A program made the translations under genes and the position numbers. From Sphingobacteriales bacterium (GTDB taxonomy: Bacteria > Bacteroidota > Bacteroidia > UKL13-3), in NCBI GenBank assembly GCA_021298155.1, contig JAJTEN010000002.1, positions 36,376 through 100,375 of the forward strand: a DNA stretch of 64,000 bases. The letters are read 5' to 3'. Position 1 is the stretch's first letter, and the number at the start of each line of letters is the position of its first letter. The notes beneath the pieces were generated by a model. It had not been told where the DNA came from. It was given only the letters and a program-made list of their open reading frames with translations, and searched no databases. Positions 10,086-18,229 of the stretch are shown piece by piece.

Positions 10086-10104
10086 CTACTACATTGCTAC
10101 TACA
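10086..10104. promoter_or_regulatory. Direct-repeat operator CTACTACA-TTG-CTACTACA
   Basis: Two exact copies of CTACTACA with an 11-bp repeat period lie between the divergent glucan operon and the sensor-regulator gene. The left edge is 84 bp from the operon's ATG. The same arrangement recurs at 15972-15990. An 11-bp period puts the half-sites on one face of the helix, as expected for a dimer of the LuxR-type HTH of the adjacent regulator. Binding is inferred. Confidence 0.6.
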
Positions 10105-10194
10105 AAATTTGCCAAATTACTGATTGTAAAATATTTATTACTTGACAAGGACGCTCAATTTTCATACCTTATGCCACTAATTGATCACCACCAA

Positions 10195-13053
10195 ATGCCA
10201 AAAAAAGGGATATATTTACTATTTTATTGTTTCGTGCTTGGCATACTAAAACTGGCATCACAACCCATCAATACAGCTCCCTTGGTTAAAAACTATACCA
10301 AACAAATGTATCAAGGTGGAACACAAACTTGGGACATTTGTGAAGATCATAAAGGGCTAGTTTTCTTTGCAAATAATAATGGACTACTCCTTTTCGATGG
10401 ACGAGCATTTACTAATTTTCCATTACCCGGTAAAACCATTCTTCGTTCTATTTTATATGATTCTATCTCTCACAGAATTTATGCTGGTGGGCAAAATGAA
10501 ATAGGATATTATGGATATACCGAAAGTGGCAACTTACATTTCGTTTCCCTCGCTCATTTACTCCCCAAAGAATATAAAGGTTTTGAAGATGTTTGGACCA
10601 TTTTACAGAAAAATGGAATCATCTACTTTCAAACCAGTAAAACCATTTTTGCATTTCAAAATAATAAAATGAGTTTGCTAAAACCTAGCGAACAATCGCT
10701 AGAAAAAATGCAAATAGCCAATCAAAAACTATACGTTTATGATGCTGCTGGCGCCGTTTTTGAACTTGAAAATATCGCTTTTAAACAAATTATTCCAGCT
10801 AGCAACTTAGACATATCCGCAATCGTTGATTTAAATAGCCAAACCCTACTTATTTGTACCTATAAAAATGGCTTGTTTGTTTACAAAAACAATATCCTGA
10901 GTAAAGCACCTTTCAATGATGAAGAATTGAAAAATTTTAGGATATATAGGGCCTGTAAATATGGTAATAAAATTGTAATCGGAACAAGCAGATCTGGTAT
11001 TTTCTTTCTAGATGAAAATGGCAACATAATCTCTAAAATGAATATTCAAACCGGACTCCAAAACAACAATGTGCTGAGTTTATTCGCAGATAAAAATAAT
11101 AATCTTTGGCTCGGCCTAGATAATGGAATTGATTTACTACGACTTAATTATCCTTTTGCATACATTTACCCCGACGGCATTTTAAAGGGTACTGGCTACT
11201 CTATGACCAATTTCCAAGGTAAAGATTACTTTGGAACAAATAACGGACTATATGAACACCTGGCAGGCGAAAATTTTAAACTGATAAAAAATACAGAAGG
11301 TCAAGTCTGGAGCGTTCAACAAATTCAACAAAAACTATTTGTTTCACACCATGAAGGCTTGTTTGAAGTAATCGCAAATGAAGCCATCAAAATTGCAGAC
11401 ATTAGGGGCTGTTGGAAAATTTTAGAATTAAAAAATAAGCCTGGCTACTTTATAGTTGGTACCTATAATGGTATTAGTGTCTACAAATGGACTAACAATA
11501 GCTTATCATTTGTAGCTAAGCCTTCAAACTTCAAAGAATCTAGCCGCTTTATTGAGGAAGATGAAAACGGAAATATTTGGGTAGGTCACCCCTATAAAGG
11601 CCTCTACAAACTAACATTAAATTCAAATTTTACGCAAATTCTAGAAGCTAAGCGGTATGGAAAAGCCCAAAAACTACCGGCTGAAACAGAGAATTTAGTA
11701 TTTAACTTAGGTAATGGCATTTGCTTTACCAGTAATGAGGGTGTATTTCAATACAATTCGGCTTTAGATGGCTTTGAACCCATTAAAATATTTGGGGGGA
11801 TATTTAATAAAAATCAAAACTATAAGCGAATCATTCCGGGTAAAAACGGCAAGTTATGGGTTATTCAAAATCAAGAAATTTCATTTATTAAACAATCCTA
11901 CAATGGGGTAGATTATTCTTATGAGAAAAAAGCTATCCCAAAAATGGATCAAAATTTAGTTGGTGGTTTCGAATTCTTGCAAGAATGCGAAGGAGATAAT
12001 CTTTTTCTTGGAGTAGAAACTGGTTTTATGAAACTCAATTTGAAGCAAATGGAAACATTTGTCTTAGACCCGCCAAAGGTTATTATAACTCAAATAAACG
12101 GACTCACCTTGGCAGATAGTTCGTACTTTAAATGGATTGATAATACAACACCAAAATATAGCATTCCAGATCGGTCTATCGAATTTTGGTTCAGCTCAAC
12201 GAATGGAAACTTTTATAATGATTTAAGCTTTTCAACCTATTTAGCCGGATGGGATAAAACCTGGACGCCTTATAAAACAAGCAACAGCAGAGAGTTTAGC
12301 AGGCTATCATACGGAGATTATACGCTTCATGTAAAAGCGAAATGTATGGGTGTAGAGGGCCCGCCATTATTGCTAAAATTTAGTATTCCCGCTCCTTGGT
12401 ATTGGAGCACTATAGCGAAAGTATTTTATGCTCTTTTTGCTATTCTTAGTATTTTACTGATTGGTTTTTACCCGCAGCGACTTGTTCGAAAAAAAGCTAG
12501 CCGAATTATAGCCGAGAAGCAAGACCAATTTAACAAACAACGTGCAGATTTATTGCTGGAAAAAGAACATAAAGAAAAAGAATTAATTGCCCTCAAAAAC
12601 CAACAATTGCAAATTGAATTGGAACATCAAGGCAGAGAATTGGCTTCTTCCACTATGCACATCGTTCAAAAGAGTGAAATGCTCTTGAGCATCAAGGAAA
12701 AACTCAAAAAAATCAATAACCTCAGCAACGACCCAAAGATAAAACCAGAAATGAGTGAGCTCATTAAAACCATTGAGAAAGACACCCTCATTGATAAAGA
12801 CTGGGAAAAGTTTGAACTCTACTTTAATCAAGTTCATAATAGTTTTACCCAAAGTTTAAAATTACGTTTCCCGAGTTTATCTGCAAACGACATCAAAATG
12901 TGCTCTTATTTGCGGATGAATTTATCTACCAAAGAAATCGCGTCTATACTCAATATTACCACGCGAGGGGTAGAAGTAAGCAGATATCGCCTGAGAAAGA
13001 AAATGGGCTTAGAAAATGGGGCAAATATTGGCGACTTTCTGAGCCAATTATAA
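10195..13053 (+). CDS. Membrane sensor-regulator: Reg_prop propeller, Y_Y_Y domain, TM, LuxR-type HTH
   Basis: A one-protein sensor and transcription factor, the probable regulator of the flanking glucan genes. I place the start at the internal ATG (MPKKGIYLLFYCFV), eight codons after the ORF-track start, because the signal or anchor segment begins there. In ORF-track numbering: ligand-sensing beta-propeller repeats (about 45-650, e.g. 'LWLGLDNGIDLLRL', 'IWVGHPYKGLYKL'), Y_Y_Y domain (about 690-765), a TM helix (about 775-795), a Lys/Glu-rich coiled coil (about 805-870) and a C-terminal HTH (about 900-960; 'LSTKEIASILNITTRGVEVSRYRLRKK'). The periplasmic half resembles hybrid two-component sensors of Bacteroides polysaccharide loci, but there is no histidine kinase or receiver. 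Signalling is therefore probably by dimerisation across the membrane. It lies divergent from the operon. Confidence 0.85.
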   Translation: MPKKGIYLLFYCFVLGILKLASQPINTAPLVKNYTKQMYQGGTQTWDICEDHKGLVFFANNNGLLLFDGRAFTNFPLPGKTILRSILYDSISHRIYAGGQNEIGYYGYTESGNLHFVSLAHLLPKEYKGFEDVWTILQKNGIIYFQTSKTIFAFQNNKMSLLKPSEQSLEKMQIANQKLYVYDAAGAVFELENIAFKQIIPASNLDISAIVDLNSQTLLICTYKNGLFVYKNNILSKAPFNDEELKNFRIYRACKYGNKIVIGTSRSGIFFLDENGNIISKMNIQTGLQNNNVLSLFADKNNNLWLGLDNGIDLLRLNYPFAYIYPDGILKGTGYSMTNFQGKDYFGTNNGLYEHLAGENFKLIKNTEGQVWSVQQIQQKLFVSHHEGLFEVIANEAIKIADIRGCWKILELKNKPGYFIVGTYNGISVYKWTNNSLSFVAKPSNFKESSRFIEEDENGNIWVGHPYKGLYKLTLNSNFTQILEAKRYGKAQKLPAETENLVFNLGNGICFTSNEGVFQYNSALDGFEPIKIFGGIFNKNQNYKRIIPGKNGKLWVIQNQEISFIKQSYNGVDYSYEKKAIPKMDQNLVGGFEFLQECEGDNLFLGVETGFMKLNLKQMETFVLDPPKVIITQINGLTLADSSYFKWIDNTTPKYSIPDRSIEFWFSSTNGNFYNDLSFSTYLAGWDKTWTPYKTSNSREFSRLSYGDYTLHVKAKCMGVEGPPLLLKFSIPAPWYWSTIAKVFYALFAILSILLIGFYPQRLVRKKASRIIAEKQDQFNKQRADLLLEKEHKEKELIALKNQQLQIELEHQGRELASSTMHIVQKSEMLLSIKEKLKKINNLSNDPKIKPEMSELIKTIEKDTLIDKDWEKFELYFNQVHNSFTQSLKLRFPSLSANDIKMCSYLRMNLSTKEIASILNITTRGVEVSRYRLRKKMGLENGANIGDFLSQL

Positions 13054-13060
13054 AAAACAA

Positions 13061-13092
13061 TGCGGCCACCTTTTTCAAGATGGCCGCACGTT
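13061..13092. terminator. Bidirectional intrinsic terminator between convergent genes
   Basis: Perfect 8-bp arms TGCGGCCA / TGGCCGCA with a 12-base loop. An A-rich run lies on the left and a short T run on the right. It sits in the 69-bp gap between the regulator and the convergent surface-protein gene and can serve both. Confidence 0.75.
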
Positions 13093-13122
13093 TTACAATT
13101 ACCAAAACAAATTTTAGTTCTG

Positions 13123-15870
13123 TTATTCTACTACCAATTTTACTGTTTTAACAGATTGGTTCATAGAAACCTTAACAAGGTAAATTCCTTTTTCTAAGCC
13201 TTCAATTGGCAATGCATATTCAAGTTTACCCGCAGCTAAATTACTTTGCTTAGTTACACTTGATCCAAGTAAATTGAAAATTTCAATGCTTAACGGCATG
13301 TTAGATTCTTTTGGTAAACTCAATGTAAACATGCCAGAAGCTGGATTTGGATAAATAGACAATCCACCCAATACTTGCTCTTCCATACCAATTACCTCAC
13401 AAATTGTACAGGTATTCCAGCAATACGCACCCACCTTTACAGCAGAAGAATCACTGATTCTAACAAAACGATTGGTAAATGTGCCTGTAGTTCTTGTACA
13501 TGGATCGCCAGGGTTGAACTTCTCATCATCCACCCAATTGCCTATCGTATATTTAAACTCATAGCTACCAGTATCTAATCTTAATTTTACTTCATAAATA
13601 TTATTCCCTACCAATGTCATTGGCGTGCAATCTCCACACCAGCCATTAAATGAGCCATTTAGTGTTACACCTTTGCTCAAATCTCCCACGTAATCTTTCA
13701 TGTTAACCCTGAAAGTTACCATTGATCTTGGTGCGGTCTTATCACAAGTTACACAGCTTTCCCAACAAACAAGTGGTAAGGTATCCTGCGGCTTGTTAGC
13801 TACTTTAAAAGTACGATTGGTGAAACCAAAAGCAGTTCTTGTACATGAACTTCCCTCAACTAAAATTTCTTGTGCCTTCCAGTTGCCAATTGCATATTTA
13901 AAATCATAGCTAGAATCTTTGTCTAATAATACTGTAGCCATCCAAATATTGCTTGATCCTTGCTTTGTCATTGGTGTACAATTGCCACACCAGCCATTAA
14001 AGGTTCCATTAAGCGTTACGGTATCTGTTGCAGATAAATTATATTTAGACATATCTACTTGGAAACTTACATTAGATTTAGTAACAGCGCCACCCGAACA
14101 AGCAGAACAAGATTCCCAACAAACTGGTGCTAAATTGATATCACTATTCAAAGTATTTAAAACCCTGTTGGTATTAACTCCTGTAGTTTTTGTACATGGT
14201 AATGTGGTAGCCAAAGATTCCTGACTTACCCAATTGCCAATCGTATACTTGTATTCATACTCGGTGTTTTTATCCAAAGGAATGGTAATCGTCCATGATG
14301 AGGTGCCTGGTATTTTTGTCATTTTTGCACATGCACCACACCAGCCATTAAAAGTTCCGTTTATAGTAACTGTATCGCTTGCTGTTAAGGGTAGGTTCTT
14401 AACATCTACCGTAAAGGTTACATTTACTTTAACAGGCGGTGGCGGTGTAATGCCTGAACCAAACTTCACGTCGTCAAAATAATAAGTCTTCTCTCCAGCT
14501 GTTTGGCCAGTTGTTCCGAAATTAAAGAAGATAGACAACATCTTGTAGGTATAGGTAAAATTGATAGGTGCAGTAGCTGTAACTTGATTTGCAAAATCAA
14601 AATCTAAAACTTCCCAAGAACCAGCTGTCTTAGTTCTAGCCTCTGTTTCTACACTTTTTGTTGGATCAGTAGGATCTTCTGCCTTCAATCTCACTGCAAT
14701 TCCACTGTCTGGCGACCAAACTCTAACATTTAATTTAGTAGACCCACTTACAAATGGAATAGCTTCTGCCAAACCAGTACTTGGGTTCATAGTAGTTCCT
14801 GCCCATAACTGAGCAGTATTGGTTTTTATTACTTTAACTACTTTGTTCAGACTATTGGTTGGATCAGTAACAATACTGCTTGCATTGCCTCCAAAATCAG
14901 CCAATACGTAATTCACATTACTTGAATCAAAGGTAATCGGTAATTTAACAGTTTGAAGCACAGGTGCACTCGGTGGCAACATTCTTACATTATCAAAATA
15001 ATATGTTTTTTCACCCGCAATGGCACCGGTTGTACCAAAATTAAAAAATACAGACAATTTGTTGTAAGCAAAAGTAAAGTTAATAGCAGGAGTTCCACTT
15101 GATTGATTTGTAAAGTCAAACTCTAAATCTTGCCAAACATTTGCCGCTGTTGTGCGTGTATCTGTTTCTACACTTTTGTTGGCATCGCTCGACATTTCAG
15201 CCTTAAGCTTCACCACTATTCCGCTATCTGGCGACCAAACACGAATTTTCATCTTGGTGGCATTACTTGCAAAAGGAATTGAGTTGTTAAACCCTGAACC
15301 TAAGCTTGTTCCAGCCCACGCTTGGGCAGAATTGGTTTTAATAACCTTGGCAACTTTGTTGCTTGAATCAGTTGGATCAACCACAACTGAACTTGCATTA
15401 CCTCCAAAATCCAACAAATTGTAATTTACATTACTGCTATCAAAATTAATGGGTAAGGTCATAGCCTGCAAGGTTGGACAAGCTGAACAAGAGTTCCAAC
15501 ATACCAATGACATGGTTGTATCTGCAGTAACAGTAACTTTACGGTTAGTAAATGTGCCTGAAGTTACTGTACAAGGAGAGCCACTTGCGAGCGACTCTTG
15601 TGCATTCCAACCGCCAATTGTGTATTTAAATTCATGATTTCCAGAAGGAATTGAAAAGGTGCCCTGCCAAACATTGGTAGTCCCTTGCTTTACCAAAGGA
15701 TTACATCTTCCACACCACGAATTCCAAGTTCCATTCACATAAACTGTATCATTTAAGTTTTGATACTGAGACATGTCTACCCTAAAGGTAACATTGAAGC
15801 TTTGTGCTTTTACTGCCCCGTAGGTTAGCAATAAAAGCATAAACATCGTCCATTTTGTAAAATTTCGCAT
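13123..15870 (-). CDS. T9SS surface protein with four Cys-rich glucan-binding-like modules and two beta-sandwich modules
   Basis: A 915-aa exported protein. The ORF track begins 20 codons earlier; I choose MRNFTKWTMFMLLLL because the signal peptide starts there (cleavage near VKAQSF). Module order: one ~105-aa module A, two ~165-aa modules B in tandem ('NFDSSNVNY..DFGGNASS' to 'EKTYYFDNV'), three more modules A, then a type A T9SS sorting domain (YPNPASGMF ... GLEKGIYLVKV). Each A module has 'V.FRVDM', 'NGTFNGWCGxCxPM', 'Y.FKYTIGNW' and a closing 'CWxSCxxC'. This resembles CBM20/26/48-type starch-binding folds but carries about six conserved cysteines. B modules look like galactose-binding-like sandwiches. 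No catalytic domain is visible, so it is more likely a surface adhesin or glucan binder. Its upstream region carries the same CTACTACA repeat as the glucan operon. Confidence 0.72.
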   Translation of the reverse strand: MRNFTKWTMFMLLLLTYGAVKAQSFNVTFRVDMSQYQNLNDTVYVNGTWNSWCGRCNPLVKQGTTNVWQGTFSIPSGNHEFKYTIGGWNAQESLASGSPCTVTSGTFTNRKVTVTADTTMSLVCWNSCSACPTLQAMTLPINFDSSNVNYNLLDFGGNASSVVVDPTDSSNKVAKVIKTNSAQAWAGTSLGSGFNNSIPFASNATKMKIRVWSPDSGIVVKLKAEMSSDANKSVETDTRTTAANVWQDLEFDFTNQSSGTPAINFTFAYNKLSVFFNFGTTGAIAGEKTYYFDNVRMLPPSAPVLQTVKLPITFDSSNVNYVLADFGGNASSIVTDPTNSLNKVVKVIKTNTAQLWAGTTMNPSTGLAEAIPFVSGSTKLNVRVWSPDSGIAVRLKAEDPTDPTKSVETEARTKTAGSWEVLDFDFANQVTATAPINFTYTYKMLSIFFNFGTTGQTAGEKTYYFDDVKFGSGITPPPPVKVNVTFTVDVKNLPLTASDTVTINGTFNGWCGACAKMTKIPGTSSWTITIPLDKNTEYEYKYTIGNWVSQESLATTLPCTKTTGVNTNRVLNTLNSDINLAPVCWESCSACSGGAVTKSNVSFQVDMSKYNLSATDTVTLNGTFNGWCGNCTPMTKQGSSNIWMATVLLDKDSSYDFKYAIGNWKAQEILVEGSSCTRTAFGFTNRTFKVANKPQDTLPLVCWESCVTCDKTAPRSMVTFRVNMKDYVGDLSKGVTLNGSFNGWCGDCTPMTLVGNNIYEVKLRLDTGSYEFKYTIGNWVDDEKFNPGDPCTRTTGTFTNRFVRISDSSAVKVGAYCWNTCTICEVIGMEEQVLGGLSIYPNPASGMFTLSLPKESNMPLSIEIFNLLGSSVTKQSNLAAGKLEYALPIEGLEKGIYLVKVSMNQSVKTVKLVVE

Positions 15871-15971
15871 AGTTTTTTTAATTATTGGTGTAAAAATAAC
15901 CCCGAACCAAGCCTCACACAAATTTACCAACCCTACAATACTTTCACTTAATAACTATACGAAAAAACAAA

Positions 15972-15990
15972 CTACTACAATACTACTACA
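15972..15990. promoter_or_regulatory. Direct-repeat operator CTACTACA-ATA-CTACTACA
   Basis: A second copy of the 19-bp element found at 10086-10104: identical half-sites, identical spacing, different spacer bases. It lies 102 bp upstream of the surface-protein ATG. On the minus strand both copies are followed by TAAGTGA and GTAGGGTT stretches. In this copy TAAATTTG (a TAnnTTTG -7 box) comes next, near 15900-15912. The rest of the 15871-16135 gap holds nothing else I can name. Confidence 0.6.
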
Positions 15991-16135
15991 TGTTTATGCA
16001 AAATATTGATTGATTGAGTTTTAGATTAAAATAATTGGGACAAAAAAATGGGCCAAAAGAATAGAAAAAGATGTCAAAATTAGTAACAAAATCAAAAAGA
16101 TGGATTAAAAGTAATCCCAAATTGATCTGTAAACT

Positions 16136-16627
16136 TTAATAGGCTTGTACCTCATTATGAAAAAATTCCAAACTTACGCCAGCTATTTTAAGCATTTCTT
16201 CGCTTTCTCCACCTGCATGGTATTTTCTTTCACAAACTACGCGCTTAATTCCGCAGTTAATAATCAGCATGGCACAAACCCTGCATGGTGTCATCCTACA
16301 ATATAAAGTAGAGCCTTCTAAAGCTACTCCATTTTTTGCAGCTTGACATATCGCATTCTGCTCTGCATGAACAGTTCTCACACAATGTTGGGTAATACTG
16401 TCGTCTTCGTGAATCATTTTTTTCATTTGATGACCTACCTCATCACAATGAGGCAAACCAATTGGCGAACCAACATAACCTGTTACCAATAATTGGTTGT
16501 CTTTGGCTATTACACAGCCACTTCTTCCTCTTCCACAGGTGGCTCTTTTGCTTATTGCCTCCATCACCTCCATAAAATATTCATCCCAAGTTGGACGAAT
16601 ATATTTTTCATCAATGCTTTTTTCCAT
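16136..16627 (-). CDS. dCMP deaminase family protein
   Basis: A zinc-dependent cytidine/deoxycytidylate deaminase, probably converting dCMP to dUMP for dTTP synthesis. At 163 aa it has the usual ComEB/dCMP deaminase length. The catalytic motif is VHAEQNA (H87, E89) and the zinc cysteines are in TPCRVC (C115, C118). Additional residues (C31, C38, H60, C61) may bind a second, structural zinc as in phage-type dCMP deaminases. The gene lies 4 bases after the P-loop kinase gene, suggesting a coupled nucleotide-metabolism pair. Substrate (dCMP rather than another cytosine nucleotide) is inferred from family resemblance. Confidence 0.85.
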   Translation of the reverse strand: MEKSIDEKYIRPTWDEYFMEVMEAISKRATCGRGRSGCVIAKDNQLLVTGYVGSPIGLPHCDEVGHQMKKMIHEDDSITQHCVRTVHAEQNAICQAAKNGVALEGSTLYCRMTPCRVCAMLIINCGIKRVVCERKYHAGGESEEMLKIAGVSLEFFHNEVQAY

Positions 16628-16631
16628 TCTA

Positions 16632-17183
16632 CTAAAATGTATGTATAATTTGATCTATTTGATGGTATAAATCTTGAAATGTACCATTGTTTAAAAAATG
16701 AAAATCTGCTAAGGCCATGCACCCGGAGAGATTCTGCTTGTTTGGATCTGCAGATTGTAGCTCCCTATCTTCATTATTAGAAAAGGTTTCAAAGGATACC
16801 TGATCCGTTTCTGAACCCCTAAGTAAAATACGCTCGTATCGTATACGCCTGTCTGTATCTACCGAAAATAAGGTGAAATTTCCTTTCGATTTGAGCGCTT
16901 GTACCTCGCCAATTGTTCTAATACTTTCAATAATGCAATCAGATCCACTCAATTGCGCTTGTTTCCACAACTGTTCTGCAATATAACTCGGACCAAATTC
17001 TGCCCGCAACGCATTAGCCGTGAATGTCAAAGAATCACGATTAACCACTTCTCCCCGCTGTTCAATTTGTTCTTTCAAAAAACCACGAACAGAAAAATGC
17101 TGAAACCCATGATTTTTGGTGAGGTAATCAACAATTGTTCCTTTGCCCGCACCTAAGGTACCTGTAATGCCAATAATTTTCAC
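16632..17183 (-). CDS. P-loop nucleotide kinase-like protein (dNMP kinase / dephospho-CoA kinase-like)
   Basis: A 183-aa P-loop NTPase. The Walker A motif is GTLGAGKGT (residues 8-16), like adenylate kinase and dephospho-CoA kinase relatives. A mid-protein 'DCIIESIRTIGEVQALK' block and an arginine-rich lid (RRIRYERILLRG) fit small-molecule kinases of the phage dNMP kinase or UPF0200 type. It sits immediately upstream of the dCMP deaminase in the same operon, which supports a deoxynucleotide substrate. Dephospho-CoA kinase (CoaE) is the main alternative, but the sequence does not look like a standard CoaE. Confidence 0.65.
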   Translation of the reverse strand: MKIIGITGTLGAGKGTIVDYLTKNHGFQHFSVRGFLKEQIEQRGEVVNRDSLTFTANALRAEFGPSYIAEQLWKQAQLSGSDCIIESIRTIGEVQALKSKGNFTLFSVDTDRRIRYERILLRGSETDQVSFETFSNNEDRELQSADPNKQNLSGCMALADFHFLNNGTFQDLYHQIDQIIHTF

Positions 17184-17228
17184 TGATTTATTTTTTATGA
17201 AAGTAATAAATCAAAGGTAAAAATACTA

Positions 17229-17255
17229 ATTCAATAATTTTTTTATTTATTGAAT
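17229..17255 (-). terminator. Weak AT-rich stem-loop after the OM protein gene
   Basis: Perfect 9-bp arms ATTCAATAA / TTATTGAAT, directly after the stop of the 319-aa gene when read on the minus strand, with a T-rich stretch following. The stem is all A/T apart from one pair, so termination would be weak. Confidence 0.3.
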
Positions 17256-17258
17256 CTA

Positions 17259-18218
17259 TTAAAACTTATAGGAAAAGCCTACATATGGAATTACTACATT
17301 GATTAGAGCAAAATCAAAATTAACCTTCTCACCAAATACCCGGCAACCAAAACCAACAAGTGGTATACCTTCTAAATCAAGAATTTCGTTGCTTTCCAAA
17401 AACCAATTTTCAGAAATTAACGCAACGTTCTTATTTAACTTAAGATACCCAGATACATTCAAAGAAAAGCTGGAACCAGCATTTATTCCCGACCCTAAAT
17501 TTACAGAAATATTTTTGTTATTGTTCCCCCAAGTAAGTGTTCCATATAAGGCATTAATTATGGTATTATCCGTGTTCACTATTGCGCCATAAAAATATCC
17601 GCCACCCAAATAAAGTTGATCACCCACTGGCACGCCAATATGAGGTGAAAACAAAAGGATAGGTTGTCCCATTAATGAAGTAATAAGCTCAGCTCCACCA
17701 GTTAAACTTAAATAATCGGAAGCGCTATAACTTAATGAATTAATAAAACCATATGAATTATCATACACAAAGGTTCCCTTTTTGTGCTTTATGGCTGAAG
17801 GCGCAAATAAATATCGTGAAAATATCGCTGAGTTCTCTTTGGCCTTTTCGGATGCCGCAATCCTTGCAGCGTATGACGAACTGCTTTGTTGATTGGCGCT
17901 ACTATACTCCGTTTTCTTTTTGTTCTCTGTTCCGTTTTCAGATGCATATTTTTTCTTTCCAGCAGGTGCAGAGAGAACGGTTATTTCAGCTATTCTATTA
18001 GTATAAAATAAACTTGACGTTTTTTGGTTCTCTACAAAAACCAATAGGCTAGTATCAGTTTTGAATTGAAATATGCCATAATTATATAGTCCGCTTTTTG
18101 TAATAATTCTTACAGAATCACCTCGGGTAAGACCTGATATAACATCAGGTACTTGCCCATAGGATAGTGTTGCCGTTAGCAATAGGCTTGCCAAGGCCAA
18201 TAATTTCAGGTATTTCAT
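17259..18218 (-). CDS. Predicted outer membrane protein, unknown function
   Basis: 319 aa with a signal peptide (cleavage near LSYGQV). Residues about 25-85 form a small all-beta domain ('GDSVRIITKSGLYNYGIF', 'TNRIAEITVL') resembling SH3-like or Sm-like segments often seen in Bacteroidota envelope proteins. A Ser/Lys/Asn-rich linker (about 88-130) leads to a C-terminal half of amphipathic strands ending in '...VIPYVGFSYKF', consistent with an 8- to 10-stranded barrel. It starts 11 bases after the CsgG-like gene and so is probably cotranscribed with it. I do not recognise a family with known function. Confidence 0.6.
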   Translation of the reverse strand: MKYLKLLALASLLLTATLSYGQVPDVISGLTRGDSVRIITKSGLYNYGIFQFKTDTSLLVFVENQKTSSLFYTNRIAEITVLSAPAGKKKYASENGTENKKKTEYSSANQQSSSSYAARIAASEKAKENSAIFSRYLFAPSAIKHKKGTFVYDNSYGFINSLSYSASDYLSLTGGAELITSLMGQPILLFSPHIGVPVGDQLYLGGGYFYGAIVNTDNTIINALYGTLTWGNNNKNISVNLGSGINAGSSFSLNVSGYLKLNKNVALISENWFLESNEILDLEGIPLVGFGCRVFGEKVNFDFALINVVIPYVGFSYKF

Positions 18219-18229
18219 CTGATAATTAT

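Noticed and set aside
13375-15637. Six plus-strand ORFs (67-101 aa) inside the 915-aa surface-protein gene
   Set aside because: They repeat because the modules repeat; they are antisense shadows with no start signals or domains.
13123-15870. The Cys-rich surface protein as a glycoside hydrolase
   Set aside because: No catalytic-domain motif was found in any module; all parts are accounted for by binding-like repeats and the sorting domain.
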